The notes: a model not told the origin generated them from the sequence alone. A stretch of DNA of 64,000 bases from Panulirus ornatus (GCF_036320965.1 NC_092271.1:12734596-12798595); one strand, 5' to 3'. Shown: positions 46,153 through 60,120, numbered from the stretch's first letter. Numbers and translations: made by a program.

Positions 46153-46758
46153 ATGGGGTTTACCTACAGCTGAAGAATGGAGATGTAATGAACTCACTGA
46201 ATGTGGTAGTCATTACTTGCTACAGATTTTTCATTTCTATTAATACATAAATTGCATCTAAAAAATTGCATTTAAACACAAAATGGATGATGCACTGATA
46301 CATACCAGCACTTTAAAGTTAATTCAAAACTAATGTTAAGATGTTGCACAGTCTGAAGATTATAAACTTTCAAATGGTACCTCGTTACTTAGCAACATAT
46401 CTAGAAACGCATTACAAAACAATTACTTCACATGCAAATTACTTCCTCAGAGCAACAAGTCTCAACAAATCTTGACGTGGCTAACCCTTGGAGCATCCTA
46501 ACTTCCTCGGTTACCCAGCAGAAACCCTGTCTTAGTAGGGTCAGCAGTCTCTTACCGCCCATGTAAAGGCTAGCCACCTGGCCCTAGGCCTATGCCAACC
46601 TAGGGCGGTGACCGTCTACTGTTCTTTGACTCCACTGTCACTGCTCGATTTTGTTCACATATAATCCAGACAATGCCCGTTAACAATAATCTTAACCTTC
46701 TGTAGATAACTGTTGTTCACATACCGACATATTACACAGAAACTAATCTTTATCATAC
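46148..46758. other. Src42A intron 1, proximal segment after exon 1
   Basis: Non-coding. It includes a GC-richer stretch at about 46540-46620 with a small inverted repeat, ACCGCCC (near 46554) and GGGCGGT (near 46603). This may be a regulatory segment just downstream of the first coding exon, but nothing specific was recognised. Confidence 0.45.
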
Positions 46759-46857
46759 CTGTTCAGTAAAGGGATTATTTGGCGGGGCGACACTCCGACT
46801 GTCAGAAGTAGATTCTTTTTTCCCCGACCCTCTATTACTACTAAAACAGTTCCCCAT
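46759..46857 (-). CDS. Src42A: Src42A-like tyrosine kinase, first coding exon (myristoylated N-terminus)
   Basis: The ATG at 46857 stands in ACAAAATGG, a good arthropod start context. The 33 codons read MGNCFSSNRGSGKKESTSDS and then RSVAPPNNPFTEQ, closing in phase 0 at CAG|GTATGA. The next exon opens in phase 0 at 22332. Gly2 with Ser6/Ser7 fits N-myristoylation, and Cys4 is a likely palmitoylation site. Both would anchor the kinase at the inner plasma membrane. Insect Src42A also starts MGNC. Intron 1 is therefore about 24.4 kb, nearly all repeats. The exon is too short to stand out as an ORF. Confidence 0.88.
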
Positions 46858-47060
46858 TTTGTTTTATCACTATTCTACTTGTTCACAATCATAAGTGGTT
46901 CACTCCATTGCACTTCACATCACCACGAGCATATTCTGCTAGCTATTTTTCATGATTCAAGAGAGATGCTAGCCAACACAACACGTCCACCACCACCATT
47001 TTCACTTTCCCAGCACAACAATCCGCGCACCCTAGGTAAATTACCAACTCCGTAAAGTAG
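46858..47060 (-). promoter_or_regulatory. Putative Src42A 5' UTR and upstream region
   Basis: Directly upstream of the MGNC ATG. It lacks LINE sequence and includes a GTGGTGGTGGACG stretch near 46985-47000. No TATA box or initiator can be asserted, and an upstream non-coding exon is possible. Confidence 0.3.
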
Positions 47061-47767
47061 TTCCACCAAACATATGTTATTAATTCAGATGTGGATATAA
47101 ATCCTTCATTTAGCATATAAGTATGATACTATGTTCGTATTTATCAAAAAAATTAGTAAAACAAAGAAAACATTTCCCTTAGATATAAAATACAAACAGG
47201 ACGCGGAGTAATATCATTCAAGAATGCGGGTGAGTATGATCACTCATACACCAACAGGCAGTTACTTATTATGAGCTTTAATTGCTTGAAAAAATTATGA
47301 TACCTTTTGCTTTGCAATGCAGTTAATATTTACAAATTTTTAAAATCTACTATACTTTTAATTGACTTTATTTTACTTTTAGATATACCTTATGATAATG
47401 AATCTACAAAAACATGTTTTCCTTGAGAATGAACGGTCCTGAGGGCATTGAAAAGACGCGGAGAAATCACAAATTGGCAACGAGGTTATTGTATTTGTTT
47501 ATTTACCTTTGTGCAGAAATTGTAGCATTGATAGGAAAACAGTATATGACAGTTTGTTTAACATGTTTGTTGGACTATTATTAGCCTAGGACGAGTAATA
47601 ACAACTCAGCCACGCCATTATTAGCCTACTGACAAGAGTAATAACCTTTTATTACAATGTCATGAAGTTTTAAGTGGTCTTCATCTACCTTTCTTTTTGA
47701 GAAAGTTAAACAACTAGTCTACTAGTCCAATAGTACTGATACTTTGTGTATGGGTGTGTGCACTTGT
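47061..47767. other. Src42A 5' flank, no gene seen
   Basis: AT-rich, non-coding. A loosely repeated ATTATTAGCCTA phrase occurs near 47576 and 47616. No other element was recognised. Confidence 0.45.
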
Positions 47768-47770
47768 ATG

Positions 47771-47834
<64 letters not shown>

Positions 47835-47851
47835 CATTATTATTATTATCA
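47768..47851. repeat. Triplet microsatellite with internal inversion, (AAT)n then (ATT)n
   Basis: GATAATGATAATGATAATAA... switches at about 47815 to ATTATTATTATCATTATTAT, so the two halves can pair with each other as a simple-sequence hairpin. Confidence 0.9.
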
Positions 47852-48279
47852 TTTTTATCGGCTGAGCAATTGCAGCCAGGCTGAAAATATAGATATCACA
47901 AAACTAAACAGTAGTAGTGTAGATATTGAGTTTTCATCACAGTCTTTTACACAAATATAGCGATATGTGTTATTGTTAAGTCTGTCATGATGTTTCCCAT
48001 GGTTGAGATGGGGCTGTTCTTCTAGCGGTCTGTACCAGCTGGTAAGAATTCAATGTGTATGTGGTAACAACTGTAACTCGGGGCCGAGGATCTCTAAAGC
48101 GGTGCTTCTCGACCTTTTTTCACCTCAGTACACACTTTTGAGTTTGCTTGATCTTCGCGGGGTACTTATCAATTTTTGCCAGTATTCTACTGCTAATACT
48201 CATTCTCCACTGAGAAAAGAAAACGAAAATCTTTCTAAACACATGTAATAAGTATAGTAAAACAAGTGTGGTGACTTCA
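47852..48279. other. Src42A 5' flank, no gene seen
   Basis: Non-coding sequence between the triplet repeat and a LINE copy. A small plus-strand ORF at 48003-48248 shows no recognisable domain. Confidence 0.4.
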
Positions 48280-50150
<1,871 letters not shown>

Positions 50151-50157
50151 AATATAT

Positions 50158-50230
<73 letters not shown>
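50151..50230. repeat. (TA)n microsatellite
   Basis: About 35 TA units with minor interruptions at the start. Confidence 0.93.
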
Positions 50231-50233
<3 letters not shown>

Positions 50234-50735
50234 ACAAAGTACGTTTTCATAGAATAAACATTGCAGTCATTTGTAACAATTGTGATATAGGTTTTTTTTC
50301 TCTCTATTGGGAATGTACCACGGCATTCTAGGAATATTCTCGCGGCACATCCGTTTCGAAGCTTTGCTCAAATAGCAGGAAGTAACGATGACCACACTGG
50401 CGTTGTATCGTTATCCCTGAATATCTGATATGATCAAAGTGATGGTTGGAGAGAAGCGGGAAAGTCTGTGTATCATTGTATATAGGGAGGGAGCTTTGTA
50501 ACCCCTTGGGCCTCGCCTCTTACCCTGGAATGTTATTATATACGCTTTCCAGTGTTCCTACGTTACTCGTATCTACTCCCTTTCCACTTGGGTTGTTCCT
50601 CGTGTGCACACACCTTTGTCGCAAGAGAAATGTTTCCTTACATTCCTCCGCATGCTCGGCTTACCTAACGTATAATTGCGTCCTCTTGGTCTGGGGCTCT
50701 CCTGCGGCTTCCACGTACGTTGACATAGCCACCCG
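50231..50735. other. Non-coding, no gene seen
   Basis: A plus-strand ORF at 50446-50739 lies antisense to what may be the 3' end of the retroelement relic described next. No RNA gene was recognised. Confidence 0.4.
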
Positions 50736-51560
50736 GTAATTTCCTTCTTTCCTCAACAGTTGGTAAGTCTAGAGCTTCCTTTCTCTCTTTGTGGCTCATT
50801 CCACTCAATTCTGGTATACTTGCCACCTACCTTTGAATCCTTTCTGGACGGTACTTATGTGGGAAGACCAGATTAATATTTCGTCTTATACCAGAATGGG
50901 AACATTCATACATTCTCAGTATCTTTCTTAACATCCCACTATATTCTTTGAAAGCAATTTTCACTTAGACCGATATGTGTATTAAATCAATCTGTACTAT
51001 AAGGGGAAGGAGTTATATACCAGTGAAGGAGGCACTCAGTTCCCTTAATTTTGGTAATATCCCTATTGCCTTCCCTTATGAACTCTTGTGCTTCTTAAGG
51101 AGCGGTGACTATATCTGAGAAGTAAATTCCAGGTTTGGCCTTATGTAAGACATGACCAGCTTGCTGAATATACTTGAAAGGTATTCTGGGATTTGCCAGG
51201 AGACGAGTTGTATCCTTTACTGTTCTAACTTGGGACTCTGGCAACAGGTGGAGGACCCTGTCAACTCCAAGTCTCTCCCATACAGACTACCTAAGGTTAT
51301 TTCCTGTTAGATGATATTCATACCAAGGTCTTCTTTTAGTGTGTCCCATCGTCATTACATTTATTTACTCGAGTTGAATTTCATAAATCAATCATCAGAC
51401 CGACATGGAGTATGTCCAGGTCCTCTTTTAAGGTGATGCAATTCTCCACTCTTTTCACTTCCCTCATGACCTTTGTATTATCTGCAAACATACTCAGGTA
51501 GGAGTCCATACCTTTGGCAAGTCATAATTCAATAAGAGTAAAGGTCCCAGAATAGTAACG
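50736..51560 (-). pseudogene. CR1-like non-LTR retroelement RT fragments, degenerate
   Basis: The minus strand reads FADNTKVMREVKR and LKEDLD (near 51420-51490), a diverged segment near 51120, and SIPELSGMSHKERKEALDLP followed by TVEERRK (50733-50820). The last resembles the post-RT block of CR1/L2 polymerases (IPEL..LSYEERL..LGLPTLEERR). DNA similarity to 24345-25260 is visible in the FADD region. Extra sequence separates the blocks, so two related fragments may be joined. Confidence 0.6.
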
Positions 51561-51699
51561 GTATGATGACTATTTGTTGATCCTAATTTTGTTACGTGTA
51601 GAGTTTTACACTCGGGTTGCCCCGTTTCTTAACGCTGTATTTATGTATCACGTCCGTACTCCTATTTGTCTATGCACACACACACACACACACACACAA
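51561..51699. other. Spacer with short (AC)n run
   Basis: (AC)n at 51677-51698; otherwise no recognised content. Confidence 0.5.
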
Positions 51700-51914
51700 A
51701 CTAACCTAAGCCAAGTCCCCATTTATCGACCCGCCCCGTGCAGAGGATGAACATATGGATTGGGCGTAGGCCGACAGCCGTGTCCAGGATTCGAATCCAT
51801 GCTTACTGACAGTCAGTAAAGCTATCCACTACATCATAGAAGCCCATGTACTTGTGGCCCCGGCCGGATTCCAACCAGCGACCTCCAGTAAATAACCAAT
51901 CCAACTGGCGATCC

Positions 51915-51920
<6 letters not shown>
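51700..51920 (-). mobile_element. tRNA-derived SINE, possibly two overlapping units
   Basis: The minus strand carries two box-B-like blocks: GGTTGGAATCCGGCCGGGGC (near 51858-51885) and GATTCGAATCC (near 51812). It continues to GGGCGGGTCGATAAATGGGG and ACTTGGCTTAGG. The same GGCCGGGGC...TCGATAAATcG.GTACC layout is found at 59735-59840. The box B and the CCGGCCGGGGC end are typical of tRNA-derived SINEs of decapods. Confidence 0.55.

Positions 51921-51958
<38 letters not shown>
51919..51958. repeat. (TG)n microsatellite
   Basis: About 20 TG units directly beside the SINE. Confidence 0.95.
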
Positions 51959-51959
<1 letters not shown>

Positions 51960-52148
51960 CCGACGTGGCATTACCGGACTCCATCTTCGTGGGGTTAATC
52001 ACGAGTGAAAAGTCGCCTTTGCCGAGGCGGTATCACTGGGAGTACAGTCTAGTCAAAGAACATTTTACACCGTAGAACTCCACATTTTCTTGCAACCGGA
52101 AATAAAGCAGCCTGAGCCAATATGAACACGTCCTGAGATAATTACAAA

Positions 52149-52151
<3 letters not shown>

Positions 52152-52226
<75 letters not shown>
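52152..52226. repeat. (TA)n microsatellite
   Basis: About 37 TA units at the 3' end of the following minus-strand LINE. Confidence 0.95.
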
Positions 52227-52227
<1 letters not shown>

Positions 52228-53622
52228 CTTTGTCGCTGTCTCCCGCGTTTGCGAGGTAGCGCAAGGAAACAGACGAAAGAAATGGCCCAACCCACCCCCA
52301 TACACATGTATATACATACGTCCACACACGCAAATATACATACCTACACAGCTTTCCATGGTTCACCCCAGACGCTTCACATGCCCTGATTCAATCCACT
52401 GACAGCACGTCAACCCCGGTATACCACATCGATCCAATTCACTCTATTCCTTGCCCTCCTTTCACCCTCCTGCATGTTCAGGCCCCGATCACACAAAATC
52501 TTTTTCACCCCATCTTTCCACCTCCAATTTGGTTTCCCACTTCTCCTCGTTCCCTCCACCTCCGACACATATATCCTTTTGGTCAATCTTTCCTCACTCA
52601 TTCTCTCCATGTGCCCAAACCATTTCAAAACACCCTCTTCTGCTCTCTCAACCACGCTCTTTTTATTTCCAAACATCTCTCTTACCCTTACGTTACTTAC
52701 TCGATCAAACCACCTCACACCACACATTGTCCTCAAATATCTCATTTCCAGCACATCCATCCTCCTGCGCACAACTCTATCCATAGCCCACGCCTCGCAA
52801 CCATACAACATTGTTGGAACCACTATTCCTTCAAACATACCCATTTTTGCTTTCCGAGATAATGTTCTCGACTTCCACGCACTCTTCAAGGCTCCCAGAA
52901 TTTTCGCCCCCTCCCCCACCCTATGATCTACTTCCGCTTCCATGGTTCCATCCGCTGCCAGATCCACTCCCAGATATCTAAAACACTTTACTTCCTCCAG
53001 TTTTTCTCCATTCAAACTTACCTCCCAATTGACTTGACCCTCAACCCTACGGTACCTAATTACCTTGCTCTTATTCACATTTACTCTTAACTTTCTTCTT
53101 TCACACACTTTACCAAACTCAGTCACCAGCTTCTGCAGTTTCTCACATGAATCAGCCACCAGCGCTGTATCATCAGCGAACAACAACTGACTCACTTCCC
53201 AAGCTCTCTCATCCCCAACAGACTTCATACTTGCCCCTCTTTCCAAAACTCTTGCATTTACCTCCCTAACAACCCCATCCATAAACAAATTAAACAACCA
53301 TGGAGACATCACACACCCCTGCCGCAAACCTACATTCACTGAGAACCAATCACTTTCCTCTCTTCCTACACGTACACATGCCTTACATCCTCGATAAAAA
53401 CTTTTCACTGCTTCTAACAACTTGCCTCCCACACCATATATTCTTAATACCTTCCACAGAACATCTCTATCAACTCTATCATATGCCTTCTCCAGATCCA
53501 TAAATGCTACATACAAATCCATTTGCTTTTCAAAGTATTTCTCACATACATTCTTCAAAGCAAACACCTGATCCACACATCCTCTACCACTTCTGAAACC
53601 ACACTGCTCTTCCCCAATCTGA
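52227..53622 (-). mobile_element. RTE-like LINE, 3' half with open frame
   Basis: Short-form 3' UTR whose tail is TA-rich rather than poly(A). A 388-codon open frame (52410-53576) runs from DQVFALKNVCEKY to the stop; further upstream coding continues to [10 protein letters not shown] at ~53622. There the 3' UTR of another copy begins directly. Confidence 0.9.
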
Positions 53623-53918
53623 TATATTTTGCTTTGTCGCTGTCTCCCGCGTTAGCGAGGTAGCGCAAGGAAACAGGAAAAAATGGCCCAACCCACCCAC
53701 ATGTATATACATACACGTCCACACACGCAAATATACATACCTATACATCTCAACGTACACATATATATACACACACAGACATATACATATATGCACATGT
53801 ACATGATTCATACTGTCTGACTTTATTCATTCCCATCGACACCTCGCCACACATGAAATAACAATCCCCTCCCCCCTCATGTGTGCGAGGTAGCGCTAGG
53901 AAAAGACAACAAAATCTA
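53623..53918 (-). mobile_element. RTE-like LINE, long 3' UTR fragment
   Basis: From the terminal hairpin (TCGCTGTCTCCCGCGTTAGC) to the second hairpin (TGTGCGAGGTAGCGCTAGG), truncated at GACAACAAA. There is no coding sequence. Confidence 0.82.
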
Positions 53919-53929
53919 AACAATTTACC

Positions 53930-54010
53930 TCTGCGCGACCGAGAGTCGAACCCAGATTACTGAGAACGTCATACTGTCAGCATTCCCCTTAACCGCCGAC
54001 GAGACAACTC
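53930..54010 (-). mobile_element. tRNA-like sequence, probably a SINE head
   Basis: The minus strand has GGCGGTTAAGGGGAATGCTG (box-A-like) and, ~35 bp on, GGGTTCGACTCTCGGTC (box-B-like). A complete cloverleaf could not be drawn with confidence, so I do not call a tRNA gene. Confidence 0.4.
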
Positions 54011-54170
54011 TGAGGTGTGAAACTGCTATCCACAACACCAGGCCACCGCCCACTCACTCTACAATGATTGGTTTTGTTTCATCGGTGGTGTTGCGGCACC
54101 CTGTCCTCCTGAGGTTCTCGGTAGCCATAGCACGGCTCTCGGGCGCCCAGTGGTTAAATAGATCTTATAT

Positions 54171-55396
54171 ATAAGAATATATGGTGTGGGAGGAAAGTTG
54201 TTAGAAGCAGTGAAAAGTTTTTATCGAGGATGTAAGGCATGTGTACGTGTAGGAAGAGAGGAAAGTGATTGGTTCTCAGTGAATGTAGGTTTGCGGAAGT
54301 GGTGTGTGATGTCTCCATGGTTGTTTAATTTGTTTATGGATGGGGTTGTTAGGGAGGTAAATGCAAGAGTTTTGGAAAGAGGGGCAAGTATGAAGTCTGT
54401 TGGGGATGAGAGAGCTTGGGAAGTGAGTCAGTTGTTGTTCGCTGATGACACAGCGCTGGTGGCTGATTCATGTGAGAAACTGCAGAAGCTGGTGACTGAG
54501 TTTGGTAAAGTGTGTGGAAGAAGAAAGTTAAGAGTAAATGTGAATAAGAGCAAGGTTATTAGGTACAGTAGGGTTGAGGGTCAAGTCAATTGGGAGGTGA
54601 GTTTGAATGGAGAAAAACTGGAGGAAGTGAAGTGTTTTAGATATCTGGGAGTGGATCTGGCAGCGGATGGAACCATGGAAGCGGAAGTGGATCATAGGGT
54701 GGGGGAGGGGGCGAAAATTCTGGGGGCCTTGAAGAATGTGTGGAAGTCGAGAACATTATCTCGGAAAGCAAAAATGGGTATGTTTGAAGGAATAGTGGTT
54801 CCAACAATGTTGTATGGTTGCGAGGCATGGGCTATGGATAGAGTTGTGCGCAGGAGGATGGATGTGCTGGAAATGAGATGTTTGAGGACAATGTGTGGTG
54901 TGAGGTGGTTTGATCGAGTGAGTAACGTAAGGGTAAGAGAGATGTGTGGAAATAAAAAGAGCGTGGTTGAGAGAGCAGAAGAGGGTGTTTTGAAGTGGTT
55001 TGGGCACATGGAGAGGATGAGTGAGGAAAGATTGACCAAGAGGATATATGTGTCGGAGGTGGAGGGAACAAGGAGAAGAGGGAGACCAAATTGGAGGTGG
55101 AAAGATGGAGTGAAAAAGATTTTGTGTGATCGGGGCCTGAACATGCAGGAGGGTGAAAGGAGGGCAAGGAATAGAGTGAATTGGAGCGATGTGGTATACC
55201 GGGGCTGACGTGCTGTCAGTGGATTGAATCATGGCATGTGAAGCGTCTGGGGTAAACCATGGAAAGCTGTGTAGGTATGTATATTTGCGTGTGTGGACGT
55301 ATGTATATACATGTGTATGGGGGGGGGGGTTGGGCCATTTCTTTCGTCTGTTTCCTTGCGCTACCTCGCAAACGCGGGAGACAGCGACAAAGTATA

Positions 55397-55397
<1 letters not shown>
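54171..55397 (+). mobile_element. RTE-like LINE, 3' half with open frame
   Basis: Starts at RIYGVGGKLLEAVK. A 340-codon open frame runs from 54186 to the stop at 55208, with FADD intact. The conserved LRQGCVMSP of the RT reads LRKWCVMSP, which probably disables the enzyme. The short 3' UTR with hairpin is followed by (TA)n. Confidence 0.9.

Positions 55398-55489
<92 letters not shown>
55398..55489. repeat. (TA)n microsatellite
   Basis: About 45 TA units between the LINE tail and a short non-autonomous element. Confidence 0.95.
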
Positions 55490-55705
55490 CCATCCCTGGG
55501 GATATGGGAGAAAATACTTCCCATGTACTCCCCCTGCGTGTCGTAAAAGGCGACTAAAAGGGAAGGGGGGGGGGGGGGGGCTGGAAATCCTCCCCTCCCG
55601 CTTTTTAATTTTCCAAAAGAAGCAGCAGAGTAGGGGGCCAAGTGAGGATATTCTCTCTAAGGCTCAGTCCTCTTCTTAACGCTACCTCGCTTACATGAGA
55701 AATGG

Positions 55706-55709
<4 letters not shown>
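55490..55709 (+). mobile_element. Short non-autonomous element, diverged, plus
   Basis: CATCCCTGGGGATATGGGAG to the hairpin TACCTCGCTTACATGAGAAATGGC. It contains a G-run of about 14 near 55566-55580 and more substitutions than other copies. Confidence 0.78.

Positions 55710-55793
<84 letters not shown>
55710..55793. repeat. (TA)n followed by (GA)n microsatellite
   Basis: TA units to 55743, then about 25 GA units to 55793. Confidence 0.95.
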
Positions 55794-55795
<2 letters not shown>

Positions 55796-58221
55796 GGTTC
55801 CTTTGCCGCTTGACTAATGCATGAATGTAAACAATAACCGCACATACCCTGTGAAACATTGGGAGTGAACGTAAGTTGTCACTGGATTCTCGCTGTAATA
55901 AATTCCGATCTGATCTAGAAACTCTCATATCTGTAGTAATCTAACTCATGGAAACATCAAAATAATAGTTTCTTGGCCTTGAACAGGAAAACAGAATGCC
56001 CTACCCAACGAAGTTGCCAGATCCAAGCACGATCTCAGATGGTGATTGGTTTTGTGTATCACGAAGTGGCGCAATATGATATATAGGTACGCCAAGCTCA
56101 TTCACTAAAGTATGTATGAATGCATACATGTTGCGAGGAGCATATGGCTACTTAGTTTGTGGATAAATTCAGGACTGCTTTTACTGTGATATATCAATGG
56201 AAGAGTAGATTTTGCTGCAAGTCAGAGGTGAAGTACACGCTTAGCTCTAATTTGAATGTTTAGATTTTATACAGAACTCTAATCATAAGGGTAAATTTTT
56301 TAATGTAACAATTACTGAAACTTCTCATACGGTTTCCAGTCAACAATTTCAATAGCCAGTTGAAGTGCAAGGAGATCGATGAAGAAAAAGGAACGAGATC
56401 CATTAATGGAATTGTATTAGTAAATTTATGAGTTTGCACTTTAAACATCTTTTTTTTAACATGGAATCTTTGATACAAAACTTGCAATCCTTCAATGGAA
56501 TTTCCATAAATGATGAATTTCAATACTTTTATAAGCTAACAGTAATACAGTGTGACCAAGAAATGAGAATCTCTTGCTGTAAGTTCCACCAGTTTTTTTT
56601 TTTATATAGATATCCAGGTGATATCATGTTAGTTTTCAACCTAGTCATCTCCATTTATTTGTCAACCATAGTCTTTAGGTGGTACCAGGTCAAGGACAGA
56701 AGACATTTTCTAAAACGTGAGTTTTTCTCAACAATGAGGGTGGATAAAGTCTCAACGGCAGGAGTAAGTTCATCTTGCAGTCATGTGGCAGAGCTATAAT
56801 TCAAACTCGAGGCAGCACGCCACTTCACATTCAATAAGGCAGCAGCAGCCTGCGCAAGCCAACTTTGTTAGGCTGTGTATATAAATTTCTCAAGGCCAAA
56901 AAAGCTACTAGTCTAATTGAAATAAAATTCTCAAGGGCAGAAGTTCTAGGCTAAATAGCATGATAGATTTCTCAAGGACAGAAGAACTAAGCTAATTATA
57001 ATTAATTTCTCAGGGCCAAAGAAAAAGTTGCCTTCAAAGAAATTGGCAACTGGTCCTGATGTTTTTAAGTTACTAATGTACTAATTCAACATCTGGTATT
57101 CATCCATCAAGTGAGACTTAAAAAAAAAATCTATTACATATACCCAAATTATTTACTAGCTTAGCAGGAAGTTAATTCCAAGTTCAGGGTCAAAGAGTCA
57201 CAAATAACAAAAAAAAAAAGTAGATTTGGATAGTGATACTGACAGTACTACTGAAAATTATCTTAATCATATCCCAAAACCTCTAACAAGTCCAATTGAT
57301 CCAGCAGCTAAAAATCTGGATGCTGTGCAGATAGTAAAACATGGGGAGATGCAATAATTTTAAACTGTTTGTGAAAATTCATATATCCTTGAGTACAATG
57401 TAAGGTCAGAAATGTTTCAAATAGTAGGATGGTAGTATTGAAAATAGTGGCTAGTTGATGAATGATGTCTTACCAGAAATGATGTGTTCTCCATATATCA
57501 GTTCTTGTGATATCTGTTCCTATGACCATGTCTTCCAATCTTCGCGCTTGACGGCATTTATCCTAGCAACACGCCTTCACTTTTCCATTAGAGTTCTTCC
57601 TCTCGGCGTTAGGTAGAACGGCTTTTCTATTGGAGTTCTTCCTAGATCTAGGTATCAGGTTGAACGGATTAGATATGTATTCCTATTTTTCTGGTCGTAC
57701 TACTTACAGCACAGCATCTATGGGGCATTTTTGAGAGATTGAATCTATAATAAGCAAGGGTTCATTAACGAACTCCATAGGCGAAGCAGCGATGAATATG
57801 AGATGTGTTTTGATTTTGCCTCACAGGATGCGCGCGCATCAATACACGAACGTGTTGGATGTGTCAGGGAGACTGGGTCAAACAAAAATGAACAAACTGT
57901 TATGAATCACATTTACAAGGTTTTCATATACTTTTATAAGCAGGAAAATCTACGAGAAAGAAATGTTTCAAATATTGACGAAGGTTGGCCTCATTAGATC
58001 GAGCAAATTAGACGACGTTGAATATTTGTTTCTGCGTTTTCGACGCGTGTCAGTTTTCAGTGTATAGATTATAGGCAATGAAAATTATTTCATATGTTTT
58101 GCACATCACCAGCCAGTAAGAATACGAATAACGCGATCGGTAAAATCTCTGTAACATAACTTTAATGGAGGAAATTTCCGATTTCGTTTCTATAACTTTG
58201 TAATTCTAAAACTATTGGATC

Positions 58222-58228
<7 letters not shown>
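55794..58228. other. Non-coding, no gene seen
   Basis: AT-rich DNA. A CAAGG.CAGAAG phrase recurs loosely (near 56892, 56933, 56968, 57010: TTTCTCAAGGCCAAA, TTCTCAAGGGCAGAAG, TTTCTCAAGGACAGAAGA, TTTCTCAGGGCCAAAG). This suggests a decayed ~40-bp tandem repeat at 56885-57020. The 123-codon plus ORF at 56428-56799 has no recognisable domain. Confidence 0.45.

Positions 58229-58281
<53 letters not shown>
58229..58281. repeat. (TA)n microsatellite
   Basis: About 26 TA units not obviously linked to a LINE. Confidence 0.95.
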
Positions 58282-58284
<3 letters not shown>

Positions 58285-59249
58285 CCATTAAGTCCTGAAT
58301 ACCATAAAAGCTTTAATTACCGTCTTCGTTCGCAGCCATCATCAACAAAGCTTGAGTAGCACTGGCAGGCAACTTACATCGCATCGACACGGTATTATCC
58401 ACTCACATAACCTTTCATCCAGCCTCCCCAAAGTGCAGCATATGGTTCTGAGCCACAGCTTCTCAACAAAACTGATGCACCTACACCATACCGAGGGTAA
58501 GTATTATTTGTGCATCTTCAATGATTGACCAGCCATTGCTTACTGTATTTGTTTTTCCCAGTTAGTCTGAAACGGTGACATTTCAACCCATGGAACACAT
58601 TGGTATTAACATTGGATATGATGGCGTGTCTTGTCCCATAATGATGATTTCAAATGCTAACCCATTGTCCTCCCAAGGGTGTTTATGTCAAAATGCCCGA
58701 GTTTCGTATCATGTAGCTTGAGTTAGAAATGGGCTCAAGTTCGCCATCTAACACCATGTGTTTTTATAGTTGTATTGTCTTGAACTAGATATAGATATTC
58801 TTGTGTATAAGATAGAATTTGGTTGAATTTTGGAATTAGAAAACAATGAATATTATCATGACTTAAGAGGAACGTCGTGAAGCCTATCCAGGCAAGTCGT
58901 TCAAAACAATTTAACCCCCAAAGTAGATGTTTAATTGTATTAGGGCCACAGGTAAGTAATTCTTTATATTTGTAATTTGTTAATGGTGATTAGCTCAAAA
59001 CAGTTATTTAGATGAATTTAATCATTAAAGGTAAAACGCTCGTAAAACCTAATACATTTCCTGTACAGTTTTATTAGACCGACGAGCATTTTTGATGAAT
59101 AATAATTCTATGATTTAACCAAAAAATTGAGTACAACAATCGAGGGAGATGTTCTCGGTCAAACAGATGAATGTAATTTTGCGGGAAGAGGATAATTCGT
59201 TATTATAAACATGTTTTGGAAGCTGTCGAAAGTCACGTTCCTTCATGGT
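58282..59249. other. Non-coding, no gene seen
   Basis: AT-rich, with no recognised repeat, RNA gene or coding exon. Confidence 0.45.
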
Positions 59250-59320
59250 CGCTAGGATCGACGTGCTGTGAATGAACTAACTAGGGCATGTGAAGCGTCA
59301 AGGGTAAACCGTGGAAAGGT
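59250..59320 (+). mobile_element. Relic of a LINE 3' UTR (divergent relative)
   Basis: GACGTGCTGTGAATGAACTA, then GGGCATGTGAAGCGTCAAGG and GTAAACCGTGGAAAG match the segment just after the RTE-like stop codon. What follows (GGTCTGTGGCTGGTCCCATG) differs from both UTR forms, so it may belong to a sister family. Confidence 0.65.
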
Positions 59321-59734
59321 CTGTGGCTGGTCCCATGAGAGGAATTCTATCATGGGGTGCAAAGTTTCTTTCGGGTCCCCTTCCCTTCTCCGTTAGTCAA
59401 CCTTTTTTTTCTTTTTTTTCCACTACGGTTCTGTGCCACGAAATGTAAGTCCAAAATGGGTATGGAAGATGCGAGAGGAGTGGAATGGGGCGCTCTGTTG
59501 ATTTTCTGCATTTGAGGCTTTATGCTCCAGTTCTCCCTCCATGATAAATATAAATAGATATATATGAATATAAATTCCTGGGCACCTTTTTGGACCCCCT
59601 TCTCATAGGCCGTGGTCTGTGCGGCCTGTTTGTGGATAGGAAGCTGTAGTTTTAGTGCAAGTATAAATCACTTGGACAGTTATTTGCTTATTTGGTTTTA
59701 GCTGAAACCGTACAGGCAACTGATTGTCCTAATC

Positions 59735-59840
59735 AGGTACTCGATTTATCGAGCAGCCCTCAGGTGAGGAGGAGCAACTGGGTTGACCGTATGATACCGA
59801 CTGCCCCGGCCAGGATTTCACTCACTCATGGGGCGGGCCT
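59735..59840 (-). mobile_element. tRNA-derived SINE fragment
   Basis: The minus strand has CCTGGCCGGGGCAGTC, then a TATCATACGGTCAA stretch, TCCTCCTCACCTGAGGGCTG and CTCGATAAATCGAGTACCTG. The order matches the SINE at 51700-51920. Confidence 0.55.
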
Positions 59841-59885
59841 GCTCGTGAGTACGTCACGATTTGTTACACAAACCGCTGTATCTAG

Positions 59886-59887
<2 letters not shown>

Positions 59888-59951
<64 letters not shown>
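59888..59951. repeat. (TA)n microsatellite
   Basis: About 32 TA units before a LINE 3' tail. Confidence 0.95.
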
Positions 59952-59954
<3 letters not shown>

Positions 59955-60088
59955 GGTATGTATATGAGTAAGTATGTATATTTGCGTGTGTGGACGTATG
60001 TATATACATGTGTATGGGGGTGGGTTGGGCCATTTCTTTCGTCTGTTTCCTTGCGCTACCTCGCAAACGCGGGAGACAGCGACAAAGC

Positions 60089-60119
<31 letters not shown>

Positions 60120-60120
60120 T
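59952..60120 (+). mobile_element. RTE-like LINE, 3' UTR tail only, plus (TA)n
   Basis: GTATGTATATTTGCGTGTGT through the terminal hairpin to ACAAAGCAAAAAAA and a (TA)n tail (60097-60120). The next copy begins directly after it. Confidence 0.85.

Noticed and set aside
53930..54010. tRNA gene
   Set aside because: Box-A- and box-B-like blocks exist, but I could not fold a full cloverleaf with acceptor pairing; a SINE head is more likely.
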